Positions 8,981 through 18,482 of a stretch of 64,000 nt of DNA are shown here, piece by piece (the stretch's first letter is position 1; every line of letters starts with the position of its first letter). A model generated the notes under the pieces. That model was not told the origin of the DNA and did not search any database. It saw only the letters and a list, made by a program, of their open reading frames with translations. Position numbers and translations under genes: made by a program. Source of the DNA: Okeanomitos corallinicola TIOX110 (GTDB lineage: Bacteria; Cyanobacteriota; Cyanobacteriia; Cyanobacteriales; Nostocaceae); the NCBI RefSeq assembly GCF_038050375.1, contig NZ_CP150886.1, positions 4,009,318 through 4,073,317 on the forward strand, given 5' to 3'.

Positions 8981-10249
8981 ATGAGTGCAGAAATTATTTG
9001 TGTTGGAACTGAACTGCTGTTAGGAGATATTCTTAACAGTAATTCTCAATTTATTGCCCAGCAGTTAGCAAAGTTGGGTATTCCTCATTACTATCAAACA
9101 GTGGTAGGGGATAACCCTGAAAGGCTTAAACAAGTAATTGAAATTGCCACATCCAGGGCAGAAATTTTGATTTTCACCGGTGGACTAGGACCAACACCTG
9201 ATGACCTTACCTGTGAAACCATCGCTGATTTTTTTGGTGTTCCCTTGGTGGAACGGGCTGACATTATTGAAGATATCACTAATAAATTTGCCCAGAGAGA
9301 CAGAGTGATGTCTCCAAGCAACCGTAAACAAGCATTAATTCCCCAAGGTGCAGAAGTGTTACCTAATCCTACGGGAACAGCACCAGGCATTATCTGGCAA
9401 CCCCGTCCGGGATTAACTATTTTTACCTTTCCTGGTGTACCTAGCGAAATGCACCGGATGTGGACAGATACAGCAGTTCCTTTTCTGAAAAGTCAGGGTT
9501 GGGGTGAGGAGATTATTTATAGCCGTAGTTTAAAATTTTGGGGTATTGGTGAATCAGTATTAGCTGAAAAAGTATCTGCTTACTTTAATTTACCTAATCC
9601 CACTGTAGCACCCTATGCTGGTAAGGGAGAAGTACGGTTAAGAATTTCTGCCAAAGCATCTAATTCACAAGCAGCAGCAGCATTAATTTCACCTGTTGAA
9701 CAACAATTAAGAGAAATTGCTGGTTTAGATTATTACGGCACTGATAATGAGACCTTGGCTTCTGTTGTTGGTGGATTATTGCGATCATCAGGGGGAACTT
9801 TATCTGTGGCAGAATCTTGTACTGGTGGTGGATTAGGGCAACTACTAACAGAAATTCCTGGTAGTTCTGATTACTTTTGGGGCGGTGTAATTGCCTATGA
9901 TAATTCTGTCAAAGTTAGATTGTTGGCAGTTAATTCTGAAGATTTAGAAAATTTTGGAGCGGTGAGTGCTAAAGTAGCCGAACAAATGGCAGTTGGTGTT
10001 AAAAATTCTCTCAATACTAAATGGGGATTAAGTATTACAGGTATTGCTGGTCCGACTGGAGGGACGGATACAAAACCTGTGGGTTTAGTTTATATTGGAT
10101 TAGCTGGTCCGGAAGATCAGGTAATAAATTATGAATGTAGATTTGGATCTATGCGAAATAGAGCCTTTATTCAGTATTTAAGTGCATCCACGGCTTTGGA
10201 TAAATTGCGTCGCAGTTTAATTAGCAAATACAATGAATCAACTAGTTAA
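8981..10249 (+). CDS. cinA: CinA family protein (NMN amidohydrolase-type)
   Basis: A 422-residue two-domain protein. The N-terminal half is a molybdopterin-binding-like domain (SAEIICVGTELLLGDILNSN, FTGGLGPTPDDLT), linked in the family to ADP-ribose pyrophosphatase activity. The C-terminal half (about residues 262-415; SVAESCTGGGLGQLLTEIPG, GITGIAGPTGG-like) is the CinA/PncC domain that deamidates nicotinamide mononucleotide in NAD salvage. Length and motifs are complete. It is the last core gene before the polysaccharide island and probably co-transcribed with the upstream phosphoglycosyl transferase gene. Confidence 0.94.
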   Translation: MSAEIICVGTELLLGDILNSNSQFIAQQLAKLGIPHYYQTVVGDNPERLKQVIEIATSRAEILIFTGGLGPTPDDLTCETIADFFGVPLVERADIIEDITNKFAQRDRVMSPSNRKQALIPQGAEVLPNPTGTAPGIIWQPRPGLTIFTFPGVPSEMHRMWTDTAVPFLKSQGWGEEIIYSRSLKFWGIGESVLAEKVSAYFNLPNPTVAPYAGKGEVRLRISAKASNSQAAAALISPVEQQLREIAGLDYYGTDNETLASVVGGLLRSSGGTLSVAESCTGGGLGQLLTEIPGSSDYFWGGVIAYDNSVKVRLLAVNSEDLENFGAVSAKVAEQMAVGVKNSLNTKWGLSITGIAGPTGGTDTKPVGLVYIGLAGPEDQVINYECRFGSMRNRAFIQYLSASTALDKLRRSLISKYNESTS

Positions 10250-10754
10250 TGTCTAAGTTATAAAACTTATCGTAGTAAACAATCGAAAGGTTTTTTATTC
10301 AGTATGGATACGATGAGGTATAGTTTGAGGTTTTAAAAAGTACGTGTAGTTTATTAAATATAGGAACTTTTGCAATAAATTATATTCTGATATAAGTAGA
10401 AGGAATGAGTTTTGAGCAAATTCTCATTAACATAGTCCCCAGATTCTGTTATCTTACAAAAAGCTTTTTTAAATGATGTTTATGACAAAATTATGGCAAA
10501 TTGGCAAGACATTACTTTACCAATATGGTAATTCAGAATTTATATACACAAATCTTTGATAGATAATAGTAATTATTCTGATTTCTGTCCGGAAATAGTT
10601 TAGCTTTGTTGGCAAATGATGAGTATCTGTTTGAGAATATTTACTGTTAACTTACTTAGAAATTGATAGAGATGAAGGAAAGCTCATTTCCGGATAACCT
10701 TTGTAAATCATATTACCTGTAATTCTAAAAAATTTTCTACAGGAAAATAAGCCC
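10250..10754. other. Intergenic region at the entry of the polysaccharide island
   Basis: About 505 AT-rich bases between cinA and the first island glycosyltransferase. It contains one perfect NtcA-type palindrome (10703-10716). No credible gene is seen. Confidence 0.5.
10703..10716 (+). promoter_or_regulatory. Candidate NtcA-type site (GTA-N8-TAC)
   Basis: The sequence is GTAAATCATATTAC, an exact GTA-N8-TAC match to the cyanobacterial nitrogen regulator NtcA. It lies only 39 bases before the ATG of the first island gene, which is tight for an activator site followed by a -10 box. It may act as a repressor site or be chance. Confidence 0.3.
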
Positions 10755-12182
10755 ATGGCATTCTGGCCGAAAAAGACAATCATTTCCAAATCAAATTCAT
10801 CCCCTAGTCAGGAGTTAAGTCAACAAAAAAACTGGCTACACACATCTAAAAGCACCAGTGCTGAAAATAAGAAAATACATCAAGAGAAAAAAAATAACAA
10901 ACAAACTGTATCGCCCTTAGAATTATCTGAAGTTGCTAAATCACAGGATAAAAACAATAAAGCAGTATTGAAAGTATCAATAATTACTGAATTTTATCCT
11001 CCTGACTATGCTGCTACCGGACAATTAATTGAAGAGTTAGCTAGGCAATTAGAGCAGCAAAATTTAAACCTTGAGGTTTTTACAGGGCAACCTGGCTATG
11101 CTTTTTCAACTGCAAATGCGCCAGCACTAGAAAAGTTGGGTGGTATTCGTATTCAGCGATCGCGTTCTACACAAGCTTGGTCTGGTAGGATTCGTGGTAA
11201 AGCAGTAAATGGTGTCTTGTTTACATTGCGTGCTTTTCTGCATTTAATTAAAAACTTTCGCAAACATAATGTATTTTTAATTACGTCCGCGCCCCCGTTT
11301 TTACCCATAGCTGCGTATCTAGCCCATCTTTGTTTGGGTATTTCCTACGTTTGTCTAATCTATGATCTGTATCCAGATATAGCAATCGCCTTGGGAGTAA
11401 TACCAAAAAACCATTGGTTAGCAGGATTCTGGAGAGAACTTAATAGGAGAATATGGCGGAAATCAAAAGGAATTATAGTCTTAAGTCCTGATATGAGGGA
11501 GAGAATAATATCAATCTGTCCTGAAGTAACGGATAAAGTATCTGTAATTCACAGTTGGGGAGATCCTGAATTAATTGTACCTATTAGTAAAGAAAAAAAT
11601 TGGTTTGCAAAACAACACAATTTAGTTAACAAATTTACTGTCCTTTATTCTGGTAATATGGGCAGGTGTCACGACACTGATACAATTCTAGAAACTGCTA
11701 AACAACTCAGAAATGAACCTATACAGTTCGTTTGCATTGGCAGTGGCGCAAAGCGAAAAAGTTTTATGGAGGCGGTAAAAAAATCAGGATTAACCAATTT
11801 TCTGTTTCTACCCTATCAGGACAAGGAAGTGTTACCTTACTCATTAACAGCTTGCGATTTATCCTTGGTAAGTGTAGATTCTGGGATGGAAAGCTTAGTT
11901 GCTCCTAGTAAACTTTACCCAGCATTAGCATCTGGAAGACCAATAGCAGTGATTTGTTCAAAACACTCTTATTTACGGCAGCTAATAACTGAAGGTAAAT
12001 GTGGCGTAAGCGTAGAGAATGGAGATAGTTTCGCCCTAGCTGAATTTATTCGTTTATTGAGCAGCGATCGCAAACTAGCAGAATTAATGGGTAAAGCCTC
12101 TAGACAGTACTTACAATCAAATTTTACACCGCAAATTATAGCTAAAGAATATTTCCGTGTCCTAGAAAAATCTAGTTCTTAA
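10755..12182 (+). CDS. Glycosyltransferase family 4 (WbuB/WcaI-like)
   Basis: A 475-residue GT-B fold transferase, first gene of the polysaccharide island. The Rossmann start VSIITEFYPPDYAATGQLIEELARQL (here split: about residues 74-99), the VLYSGNMGRCHDTDTIL segment in the C-terminal half and APSKLYPALASGRPIAVI (about 387-404, the donor-binding glycine/proline loop) are typical of the WbuB/WcaI group, which adds sugars to lipid-linked oligosaccharides. The first about 70 residues are a Ser/Lys/Gln-rich low-complexity extension without hydrophobic character. ATG 10755 is the only plausible start. Donor and acceptor sugars are unknown. Confidence 0.86.
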   Translation: MAFWPKKTIISKSNSSPSQELSQQKNWLHTSKSTSAENKKIHQEKKNNKQTVSPLELSEVAKSQDKNNKAVLKVSIITEFYPPDYAATGQLIEELARQLEQQNLNLEVFTGQPGYAFSTANAPALEKLGGIRIQRSRSTQAWSGRIRGKAVNGVLFTLRAFLHLIKNFRKHNVFLITSAPPFLPIAAYLAHLCLGISYVCLIYDLYPDIAIALGVIPKNHWLAGFWRELNRRIWRKSKGIIVLSPDMRERIISICPEVTDKVSVIHSWGDPELIVPISKEKNWFAKQHNLVNKFTVLYSGNMGRCHDTDTILETAKQLRNEPIQFVCIGSGAKRKSFMEAVKKSGLTNFLFLPYQDKEVLPYSLTACDLSLVSVDSGMESLVAPSKLYPALASGRPIAVICSKHSYLRQLITEGKCGVSVENGDSFALAEFIRLLSSDRKLAELMGKASRQYLQSNFTPQIIAKEYFRVLEKSSS

Positions 12183-12305
12183 TTGTATGAACAAACTAGA
12201 TAAATAATATCAACATGATATAATAGTTAGCTAGTTTACCAACGTTTAAAGTTACCAATTGAATAACTTAACTTTTAAATTAGGAGAAGGGCTTCGATGG
12301 TCTAA

Positions 12306-12800
12306 TTGATCTCAGTCCCTCCATCGCAACCTTCTTATGATATTTGTTGTATCAAAGTAATTTTGGAGGCCGAAGTGCAGAGAAGGTGTGACCGAAATCG
12401 AAAACGTTCCAAACGTAGAGCTATATATTGTCCAGTGCATAGTTCTTACATGGATAGCATGAGTCAAAAATATAGCCTATTTGCTGAACAAGCAGGACAG
12501 CTACAAAAGAGAGGGATAAGACGAAAAGAAGCCTTAATGTTAGTTGCTGCCAAAACAGCAGTTCCTTTAGAGGGAGAGTGGTTAGAGGCTTTTTGGTGTG
12601 AAGATTGTCAAGAAACTAAATGGTATCACGTCCACAAACAAGAATCTGTATATGAATTATCATTAGCACCAACAGAACTGTGGCAACAAGCAACAGGGGT
12701 AATTAACCCTCATAGAAATCCTTCTGTGGGAGAATTTACATTTAGACAATCCCATGTTTTGGGTGGTAACAGCATCAAAGATTTTTGGATTAAAAATTAA
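12306..12800 (+). CDS. Conserved hypothetical protein with Cys/His zinc-binding-like pairs; disturbed start
   Basis: An up to 164-residue basic protein of unknown function. YCPVH and CEDC pairs look like a zinc ribbon, around a helical region (MSQKYSLFAEQAGQLQKRGI). The start is odd: a fine ribosome site TAGGAGAAGG (12281-12290) precedes ATG 12297, but the frame reads ATG-GTC-TAA and only then TTG 12306, all in phase. Translation could restart at TTG 12306, or begin at GTG 12375, which has GGAGG five bases upstream and gives 141 residues. Either codon 3 has suffered a nonsense change or a two-codon leader is used. It sits between a glycosyltransferase and the ABC exporter. Confidence 0.65.
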   Translation: MISVPPSQPSYDICCIKVILEAEVQRRCDRNRKRSKRRAIYCPVHSSYMDSMSQKYSLFAEQAGQLQKRGIRRKEALMLVAAKTAVPLEGEWLEAFWCEDCQETKWYHVHKQESVYELSLAPTELWQQATGVINPHRNPSVGEFTFRQSHVLGGNSIKDFWIKN

Positions 12801-12865
12801 ATCAAAATTAAATCAAAAAAATAATATTCAGAAAATAAGCCATTGAGGCTCGTATAGGCAAAATT

Positions 12866-13702
12866 ATGAAAGACATCAGTTCCCCACCAGAATTAATAAT
12901 TGAAGCGGGAAGAACAGAAGGGCAATATTGGAAAGACTTGTGGCGCTATCGGGAGTTATTTTATTTCCTCGCATGGCGAGACATTTTAGTACGTTATAAA
13001 CAAACAGTTATTGGTATTGCTTGGGCGTTAATTCGTCCGTTCCTAACTATGATAGTGTTTACAGTTATATTTGGAAGACTAGCAAAATTACCATCTGAAG
13101 GAGTACCTTACCCCATTCTCGTCTTTTCAGCCATGTTACCTTGGCAGTTTTTCGCCAATTCGCTGTCAGAATGTAGTAGTAGTTTAGTTACCAATGCCAG
13201 ACTAATTTCTAAAATATATTTCCCTCGTTTAGTTGTACCTACAAGTGCAATAGTAGTTAGTTTTGTGGACTTTATGATTTCGGGGATGATTTTACTAGCC
13301 TTGATGATTTGGTATAATTTCGTTCCCAGTTGGCGAATTTTGACCTTACCCTTATTTATTACTATTGCCTTTGCTGCTTCAATGGGAGCAGGTTTATGGT
13401 TTGCATCCTTAAATGTTCAATATCGGGATTTCCGTTATATTGTGCCATTTATTGTCCAGTTTGGTTTGTATGTTTCACCCGTAGGATTTAGTAGCAGTGT
13501 TGTTCCTGAAAAGTGGAGATTGCTATACTCAATTAACCCGATGGTAGGCGTAATAGATGGTTTCCGTTGGGCAATTTTAGGTGGTAAAGCAACTTTATAT
13601 TTACCAGGGTTTTGTCTATCCTTAATACTCGTATTTTCATTATTGTTTAGTGGCATTTGGTACTTTCGCAAAATGGAAAGAACGTTCGCCGATGTGATTT
13701 AG
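12866..13702 (+). CDS. ABC-2 type polysaccharide export permease (Wzm-like)
   Basis: A 278-residue inner-membrane permease of the polysaccharide/polyol-phosphate exporter family (Wzm, TagG, KpsM group). The N-terminal motif WRYRELFYFLAWRDILVRYKQT, followed by GIAWALIRPFLTMIVFTVIFG, is the family hallmark, and six hydrophobic spans are seen, ending YFRKMERTFADVI. With the ATPase at 13927 it should form an exporter that moves lipid-linked glycan across the plasma membrane. The 224-base gap to the ATPase gene is longer than usual. A conventional symbol is wzm, but no orthology to a named gene can be proven here. Confidence 0.93.
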   Translation: MKDISSPPELIIEAGRTEGQYWKDLWRYRELFYFLAWRDILVRYKQTVIGIAWALIRPFLTMIVFTVIFGRLAKLPSEGVPYPILVFSAMLPWQFFANSLSECSSSLVTNARLISKIYFPRLVVPTSAIVVSFVDFMISGMILLALMIWYNFVPSWRILTLPLFITIAFAASMGAGLWFASLNVQYRDFRYIVPFIVQFGLYVSPVGFSSSVVPEKWRLLYSINPMVGVIDGFRWAILGGKATLYLPGFCLSLILVFSLLFSGIWYFRKMERTFADVI

Positions 13703-13926
13703 ATTGGCTGGCTGATAGAATATCTTTTAGTAGTCAAGGTTGATGATTTTTTATATCTGATTCTGATTCATCTGTTGATGAAAAAGGTTTTATATTAAAA
13801 TAAAATTAAGCATAAAGCGTTGACTTTAATGAAATATATTGCATGAGTCTGAAATATTACGAAATAAGAGAATCAAGATTTTAAATCTGTGGATATTAAT
13901 TTAAAATTAAAATAAATTAAAAACAA

Positions 13927-15213
13927 ATGTCTTATCCAATTATTCGCGTTGAGAACCTGGGTAAAAAATATATTATTGGACTCCAGCAAAAGGAAAAATA
14001 TACAGCATTGCGTGATGTAATATCTAACAAGGTCAAATCTCTTGGTAGTTTAATCAACCCAAAAGCTGTCAAAGAAAATCCAAATTTGGAAGAATTTTGG
14101 GCTTTAAAAGATTTATTTTTTGATATTAAACAAGGCGATAGAGTTGGAATTATTGGGCGTAATGGTGCAGGAAAATCAACTTTATTAAAAATTTTAAGCA
14201 GGATTACAGAACCCACTGAAGGACGCATAAATATTAAGGGACGAGTTGCTAGTTTATTGGAAGTGGGAACAGGTTTTCATCCAGAGTTAACAGGAAGAGA
14301 AAATATATATCTTAATGGTGCAATTCTGGGAATGAGTAAAGCCGAAATTAAACGCAAATTTGATGAAATTGTAGACTTTTCTGAGGTAGAGAAGTTTTTG
14401 GATACCCCAGTAAAACATTACTCTTCTGGGATGTATGTAAGGTTAGCTTTTGCAGTAGCAGCACATTTAGAACCGGAGATTTTAGTTGTAGATGAAGTAT
14501 TAGCGGTAGGAGATGCAGCATTTCAAAAAAAGTGTTTAGGAAAAATGGAAAATGTAGCATCTGAAGGGCGAACAATTTTATTTGTGAGTCATAATATTGG
14601 CGCAGTTCGCGCACTTTGTAATCAAGGCATTGTCTTGAATGCGGGAACAATTATTAAACAAGGAAATGCAGAAGATTGCATTAGTGAATATTTAGCAAAA
14701 GTTGCTAACAACCAAGCTGAATCAGGAGAAACTATATGGGATATAGATGATGCTCCAGGTAGTGAAAATTTTAGGTTATCAAAGGTAGCAATATTCTCCA
14801 ATAGTGGAGAAATAAGATCATCATTCTCTGCTCAGGAAGAAATTATCATTCACATTCACTATCAGTTATTCAAAAATATAGAAGGGATGCGTCTAGTTTT
14901 ACAAGTGTTAACCCAAACTGGTGAGATAGCATTTACAACTACAGACCATGGACAACGCCAGAGTGAAAACGGCTTACCTGGACATCATACTTCTATATGT
15001 CGTATTCCTGGAAAATTGATGAACTTGAGTAATTATGTGATCAAACTATGGGCAGGAATTCCAGGTAAACAGTATCTCTTAGAACCCATTGAACTGATGA
15101 TGTTTTCGGTTGTTGGTGCTGGAAATCATCACTCAACCTACACAGACTATCAACGCTGGCCAGGAGTTTTATGTCCAGAGCTTCAATGGGAAGTTGTAAG
15201 CGAAGACAACTAA
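13927..15213 (+). CDS. ABC transporter ATPase with Wzt-type C-terminal glycan-binding domain
   Basis: A 428-residue ATPase partner of the Wzm-like permease. Walker A IGRNGAGKSTLLK (about residues 75-87), signature HYSSGMYVRLAFAVA (about 161-175) and Walker B EILVVDEVLAVGD (about 182-194) are intact. Residues about 260-428 form an extra beta-rich domain of the Wzt C-terminal type (LSKVAIFSNSGEIRSSFSAQ, WAGIPGKQYL). In O-antigen Wzt this domain binds the modified non-reducing end of the finished chain and licenses export. This suggests that chains exported here carry a terminal modification; sulfate or acetyl added by neighbouring enzymes is a possible but untested signal. Confidence 0.93.
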   Translation: MSYPIIRVENLGKKYIIGLQQKEKYTALRDVISNKVKSLGSLINPKAVKENPNLEEFWALKDLFFDIKQGDRVGIIGRNGAGKSTLLKILSRITEPTEGRINIKGRVASLLEVGTGFHPELTGRENIYLNGAILGMSKAEIKRKFDEIVDFSEVEKFLDTPVKHYSSGMYVRLAFAVAAHLEPEILVVDEVLAVGDAAFQKKCLGKMENVASEGRTILFVSHNIGAVRALCNQGIVLNAGTIIKQGNAEDCISEYLAKVANNQAESGETIWDIDDAPGSENFRLSKVAIFSNSGEIRSSFSAQEEIIIHIHYQLFKNIEGMRLVLQVLTQTGEIAFTTTDHGQRQSENGLPGHHTSICRIPGKLMNLSNYVIKLWAGIPGKQYLLEPIELMMFSVVGAGNHHSTYTDYQRWPGVLCPELQWEVVSEDN

Positions 15214-15247
15214 AATCAGAATTTGGTATAAATCCAAAAATATAGCT

Positions 15248-16072
15248 ATGAAAAATTCACTTTCTCAGTCAATTCGTAAATTAACTTTTTTATCAAAAGC
15301 AGGTTCTGCTGAAAAATATAAACCTACAGAAAATGATGTTTATTTAGTTTCTTATCCACGTTCAGGAAACACATGGATGAGAGTTATTATGTCTGAACTT
15401 TTATACCATAAATCAGGTGACAGCATTGAGGAATTACAAAATTATGTTCCAGATATTCACCAGCCAATTTTTACAAAAGACTTAATCAAGTCTAACTTTC
15501 ATGTAATTAAAAGTCATTATCCATATGTTGTTAACAATAATATTAAAAATAGGGCATCAGTTAAAAATTATAAAAAAGTAGTTTACATAGTTAGAGACCC
15601 AAGAGACATATTAATATCTCATTACAAATACTTAAACAATTTCAGATATAGTATTAACTTTGATAAGTTTATCTGGGACTGGATTACTGGAAGAATTTGG
15701 CCTTGTTCATGGCAAGAACACGTTAATTCCTGGATAGGTATGGGGTATGAAAATATAGGTGTTGAAATAGAACTGATTAAATATGAAGACTTATTGCTAA
15801 ATCCTGAACCAGAAATCATGAAACTAAGTACGATAATGGGTATTCAGTTTACATCAGAAGATGTACAACGCGCTCTCCAAGCGGCAGCAGTAGAAAAAAT
15901 GCGTTCTAAGGAAACCAAGGGAATGCCTAGACATGAAAGACAAGAGAAAGCTCAGTTTATAGGTGAAGCAACAAATAAGCAATGGCTTGAAAAACTTACG
16001 GCTGAACAACTTAACCTAATTGAAGAATATCTAGGTCATACTATGAAGCGTTGCGGGTATACTGTGAATTAA
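15248..16072 (+). CDS. Sulfotransferase (Sulfotransfer_1 type)
   Basis: A 274-residue PAPS-dependent sulfotransferase. The 5'-phosphosulfate loop VSYPRSGNTWMR (about residues 35-46) and the 3'-phosphate site VYIVRDPRDILISHY (about 113-127) are complete and match the cytosolic-type Sulfotransfer_1 family, including the Arg-Asp-Pro-Arg-Asp core. The C-terminal GEATNKQWLEKLTAEQLNLIEE region fits the family's PAPS-contacting end. It starts 34 bases after the exporter ATPase gene, so it is likely to be co-transcribed with it, and it presumably sulfates a sugar hydroxyl of the exported glycan. First of six sulfotransferases in the island. Confidence 0.92.
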   Translation: MKNSLSQSIRKLTFLSKAGSAEKYKPTENDVYLVSYPRSGNTWMRVIMSELLYHKSGDSIEELQNYVPDIHQPIFTKDLIKSNFHVIKSHYPYVVNNNIKNRASVKNYKKVVYIVRDPRDILISHYKYLNNFRYSINFDKFIWDWITGRIWPCSWQEHVNSWIGMGYENIGVEIELIKYEDLLLNPEPEIMKLSTIMGIQFTSEDVQRALQAAAVEKMRSKETKGMPRHERQEKAQFIGEATNKQWLEKLTAEQLNLIEEYLGHTMKRCGYTVN

Positions 16073-16091
16073 GTTAAGGTTATAAACTTAG

Positions 16092-17126
16092 ATGACAAAC
16101 GAGCAAACAGTTAATTCTTTATTATCTATTACTCAAGTACACAAAGAAAATTATGACTGTGCAAAAGATAACAAGAATGAATTATCAGAACTAATCAATA
16201 CTTCAACCTTTCCTCGCATCACCATTATTACACCCAGTTATAATCAAGGAAATTTTATTGAAGAAACTATTCAGTCAATAGTTTCGCAAGGCTATCCAAA
16301 TTTAGAATACATCATCATTGATGGAGGTAGTACAGATAATACAGTTGATATTATTAAAAAGTATGAGTCTTTAATATCCTATTGGGTTAGTGAGCCGGAT
16401 CAAGGGCAAACTCATGCTATTAATAAAGGACTATCTAAGGCAACAGGTGAGATCATAGCTTATCTAAATAGCGATGATTATTATTTACCAGGAACACTAT
16501 TTAAAGTAGCTGAACATTTTTTGAAATTTCCTGAAACAGATTTACTGCATGGAATTTGCAGGTACGTAAATCAGCAAGGGGAAAAAATCGGCGAACAATT
16601 TGGCAATATCAACACCTTGTCAGAAATTTTAGACCTATGGGATGTATGGTGGAAAAAACGCCAATTTGTGCAACCTGAAGTTTTTTGGAGTCGAAGAATT
16701 ACAGAAAAAATAGGTTTGTTTAACGAAGAACTTTACTTTGTCATGGATTACGATTATTGGCGAAGAATAATTCAGGCAGGAGGTATGATTAATAGTTTGG
16801 ATGTTGAGTTATCTTGTTTCCGATTTACTGATCAGCAAAAGTCAAATCAAAGTGAAAAAGTAGCTAATGAATTGTTAGATTTAGTACGTCCTCTTTTGTG
16901 GGATAAACTTACAAACCTATCTTGGCAGCAAAGATTAATTTTGCAAGGTAAATGGTTATATAAAGTTAAGTTTCTAGATGAAGTTGAACAGTCTGTAATT
17001 AATAATGATGGAAAATTAGTTCGTTGGTTTAAGACTATGGGAGTGGTTGTAAGATATCCACAAATATTGCTGGTTTCATCTTTTCAAGGCAGATTCAAAC
17101 ATTGGTTCAATAGATTTATAAAATGA
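16092..17126 (+). CDS. Glycosyltransferase family 2
   Basis: A 344-residue GT-A fold transferase. After a 35-residue leader comes ITIITPSYNQGNFIEETIQS, then the IIIDGGSTDNT nucleotide-binding motif (about residues 75-85) and the metal-binding YLNSDDYY (about 129-136). VMDYDYWRRII is the family 2 acceptor-side motif. Inverting transfer to a growing glycan is expected; donor unknown. It begins 19 bases after the sulfotransferase stop and the two are probably one operon. Confidence 0.9.
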   Translation: MTNEQTVNSLLSITQVHKENYDCAKDNKNELSELINTSTFPRITIITPSYNQGNFIEETIQSIVSQGYPNLEYIIIDGGSTDNTVDIIKKYESLISYWVSEPDQGQTHAINKGLSKATGEIIAYLNSDDYYLPGTLFKVAEHFLKFPETDLLHGICRYVNQQGEKIGEQFGNINTLSEILDLWDVWWKKRQFVQPEVFWSRRITEKIGLFNEELYFVMDYDYWRRIIQAGGMINSLDVELSCFRFTDQQKSNQSEKVANELLDLVRPLLWDKLTNLSWQQRLILQGKWLYKVKFLDEVEQSVINNDGKLVRWFKTMGVVVRYPQILLVSSFQGRFKHWFNRFIK

Positions 17127-17451
17127 AATTTTGTATAAATCTGACACTAAAACAATTTCTATTACCATAAACTTTAAAGATAATGTCGAGCTAACTGTAG
17201 AAGAGAAAGATTTAATTATAAACTCTCCAGCTTACAGTTTTTTTAAATGTCTAATCTGGAAATAGATACTGAACATAGTACACAATCATTATTAGACCTA
17301 AAAAACAATTTCAGAAAGCCTAGAATTACATACAGCAGATCAATCAACAACAGGTGTTGAGAAAAATAAATTACAAAAGAGTAAAATAGACAAGATGTTA
17401 TCTAAAGTAAAGCAAAAAATAAAAAAAGTCACCAAAAATCTGTTTATATAA
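17125..17451 (+). pseudogene. Decayed gene remnant, frameshifted (unidentified)
   Basis: Three consecutive reading-frame fragments in different phases carry coding-like sequence: 17125-17265 (EILYKSDTKTISITINFKDN... to stop), 17247-17360 (MSNLEIDTEHSTQSLLDLKN...) and 17314-17451 (ESLELHTADQSTTGVEKNKL...VTKNLFI and stop). They join at 17247-17265 and about 17314 by single frameshifts and would give one continuous C-terminal region of about 105 residues. This looks like the tail of a gene lost by deletion and frameshifts. The parent family is not recognised. Confidence 0.55.
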
Positions 17452-17515
17452 GCAAATATTTCTCTATCTACTATTGACTGCAACTGTAGCAAAATTTAAC
17501 CTGGGAAAAATAAAA

Positions 17516-18385
17516 ATGTTAAATGAATTAAACGACAAATTACAGGAGAAATTAGTATTTTTTATTCATCTACCAAAAACTGGTGGAACTACTATGCACT
17601 CAATTATTGGGAAGCAATATAACTCGGTAGAGATATTTAAAACAGATCAACAATATAATTCAGATTTTTTCGTTCCAGATTTTGATGATCACAAGAAACA
17701 GCAATTAAAAATTGTTTCTGGACATTATTGTTTTGGGTATCACAAATATTTTGATAGACCTTTTACTTATTTAACCATACTTAGACACCCAGTAGAGCGA
17801 GTTATTTCCGACTACTTCCATATTATTAATGTACCTCACCACTGGTTACACAAAGAAGTTGGATTAAATAATATGACACTAGAAGATTTTGTGACAAGTG
17901 GGATATCAAAACTGACTGAAAATGCTCAGGTGCGTTTTTTATCAGGTAAAAACTTTGAAACGGATTTTGGTAAATGTTCTGAAAAAATGTTAGAAATTGC
18001 CAAAAATAACCTTCAGTCTTACTTTAGTGTTGTAGGAATTACAGAAGAATTTGATCCAACTTTATTACTTCTCAAGAAAAATCTAGGTTGGAAAATGACA
18101 TCTTGCTTATACACTAAACAACGAGTAGGTCATCAAAGTAGAAAATCTTATAGACCGAGTGAAGATACTTATAAGTTAATTGAATCCCATAACTCTCTAG
18201 ATATGAATTTATATGATGAAGTCAAAAGCAATTTTACACAAACAATAGCTTCTCAGGACAATAACTTTGGAGTTGAATTACAGGTGTTTAGAACTTTAAA
18301 ACAATGGTCACAGTCTTACTCATCTTTGCACAAAAAAGCCAAAACCGCCTACAGAAATTTGTCTAAAGTGAATGAAATTGTATAA
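17516..18385 (+). CDS. Sulfotransferase (Sulfotransfer_2-like)
   Basis: A 289-residue enzyme of the Golgi-type sulfotransferase group (relatives of heparan 2-O and 6-O sulfotransferases). The 5'-PAPS loop FFIHLPKTGGTTMHSII lies near the N-terminus and the 3'-site reads TILRHPVERVISDYFH. The C-terminal half (FDPTLLLLKKNLGW) is typical of bacterial members. ATG 17516 is preferred; an in-frame TTG at 17474 would add 14 residues without apparent homology. It follows a decayed gene and has its own AT-rich leader. A related enzyme is encoded at 29637. Confidence 0.88.
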   Translation: MLNELNDKLQEKLVFFIHLPKTGGTTMHSIIGKQYNSVEIFKTDQQYNSDFFVPDFDDHKKQQLKIVSGHYCFGYHKYFDRPFTYLTILRHPVERVISDYFHIINVPHHWLHKEVGLNNMTLEDFVTSGISKLTENAQVRFLSGKNFETDFGKCSEKMLEIAKNNLQSYFSVVGITEEFDPTLLLLKKNLGWKMTSCLYTKQRVGHQSRKSYRPSEDTYKLIESHNSLDMNLYDEVKSNFTQTIASQDNNFGVELQVFRTLKQWSQSYSSLHKKAKTAYRNLSKVNEIV

Positions 18386-18482
18386 GTTAATTAATTTCCG
18401 TAATACCAATTAATGACTGAATTCTCGTGCTAACTTAAACAAGTCCGTTAATATTGCCAACCATCATAAATTATTAAACTAT

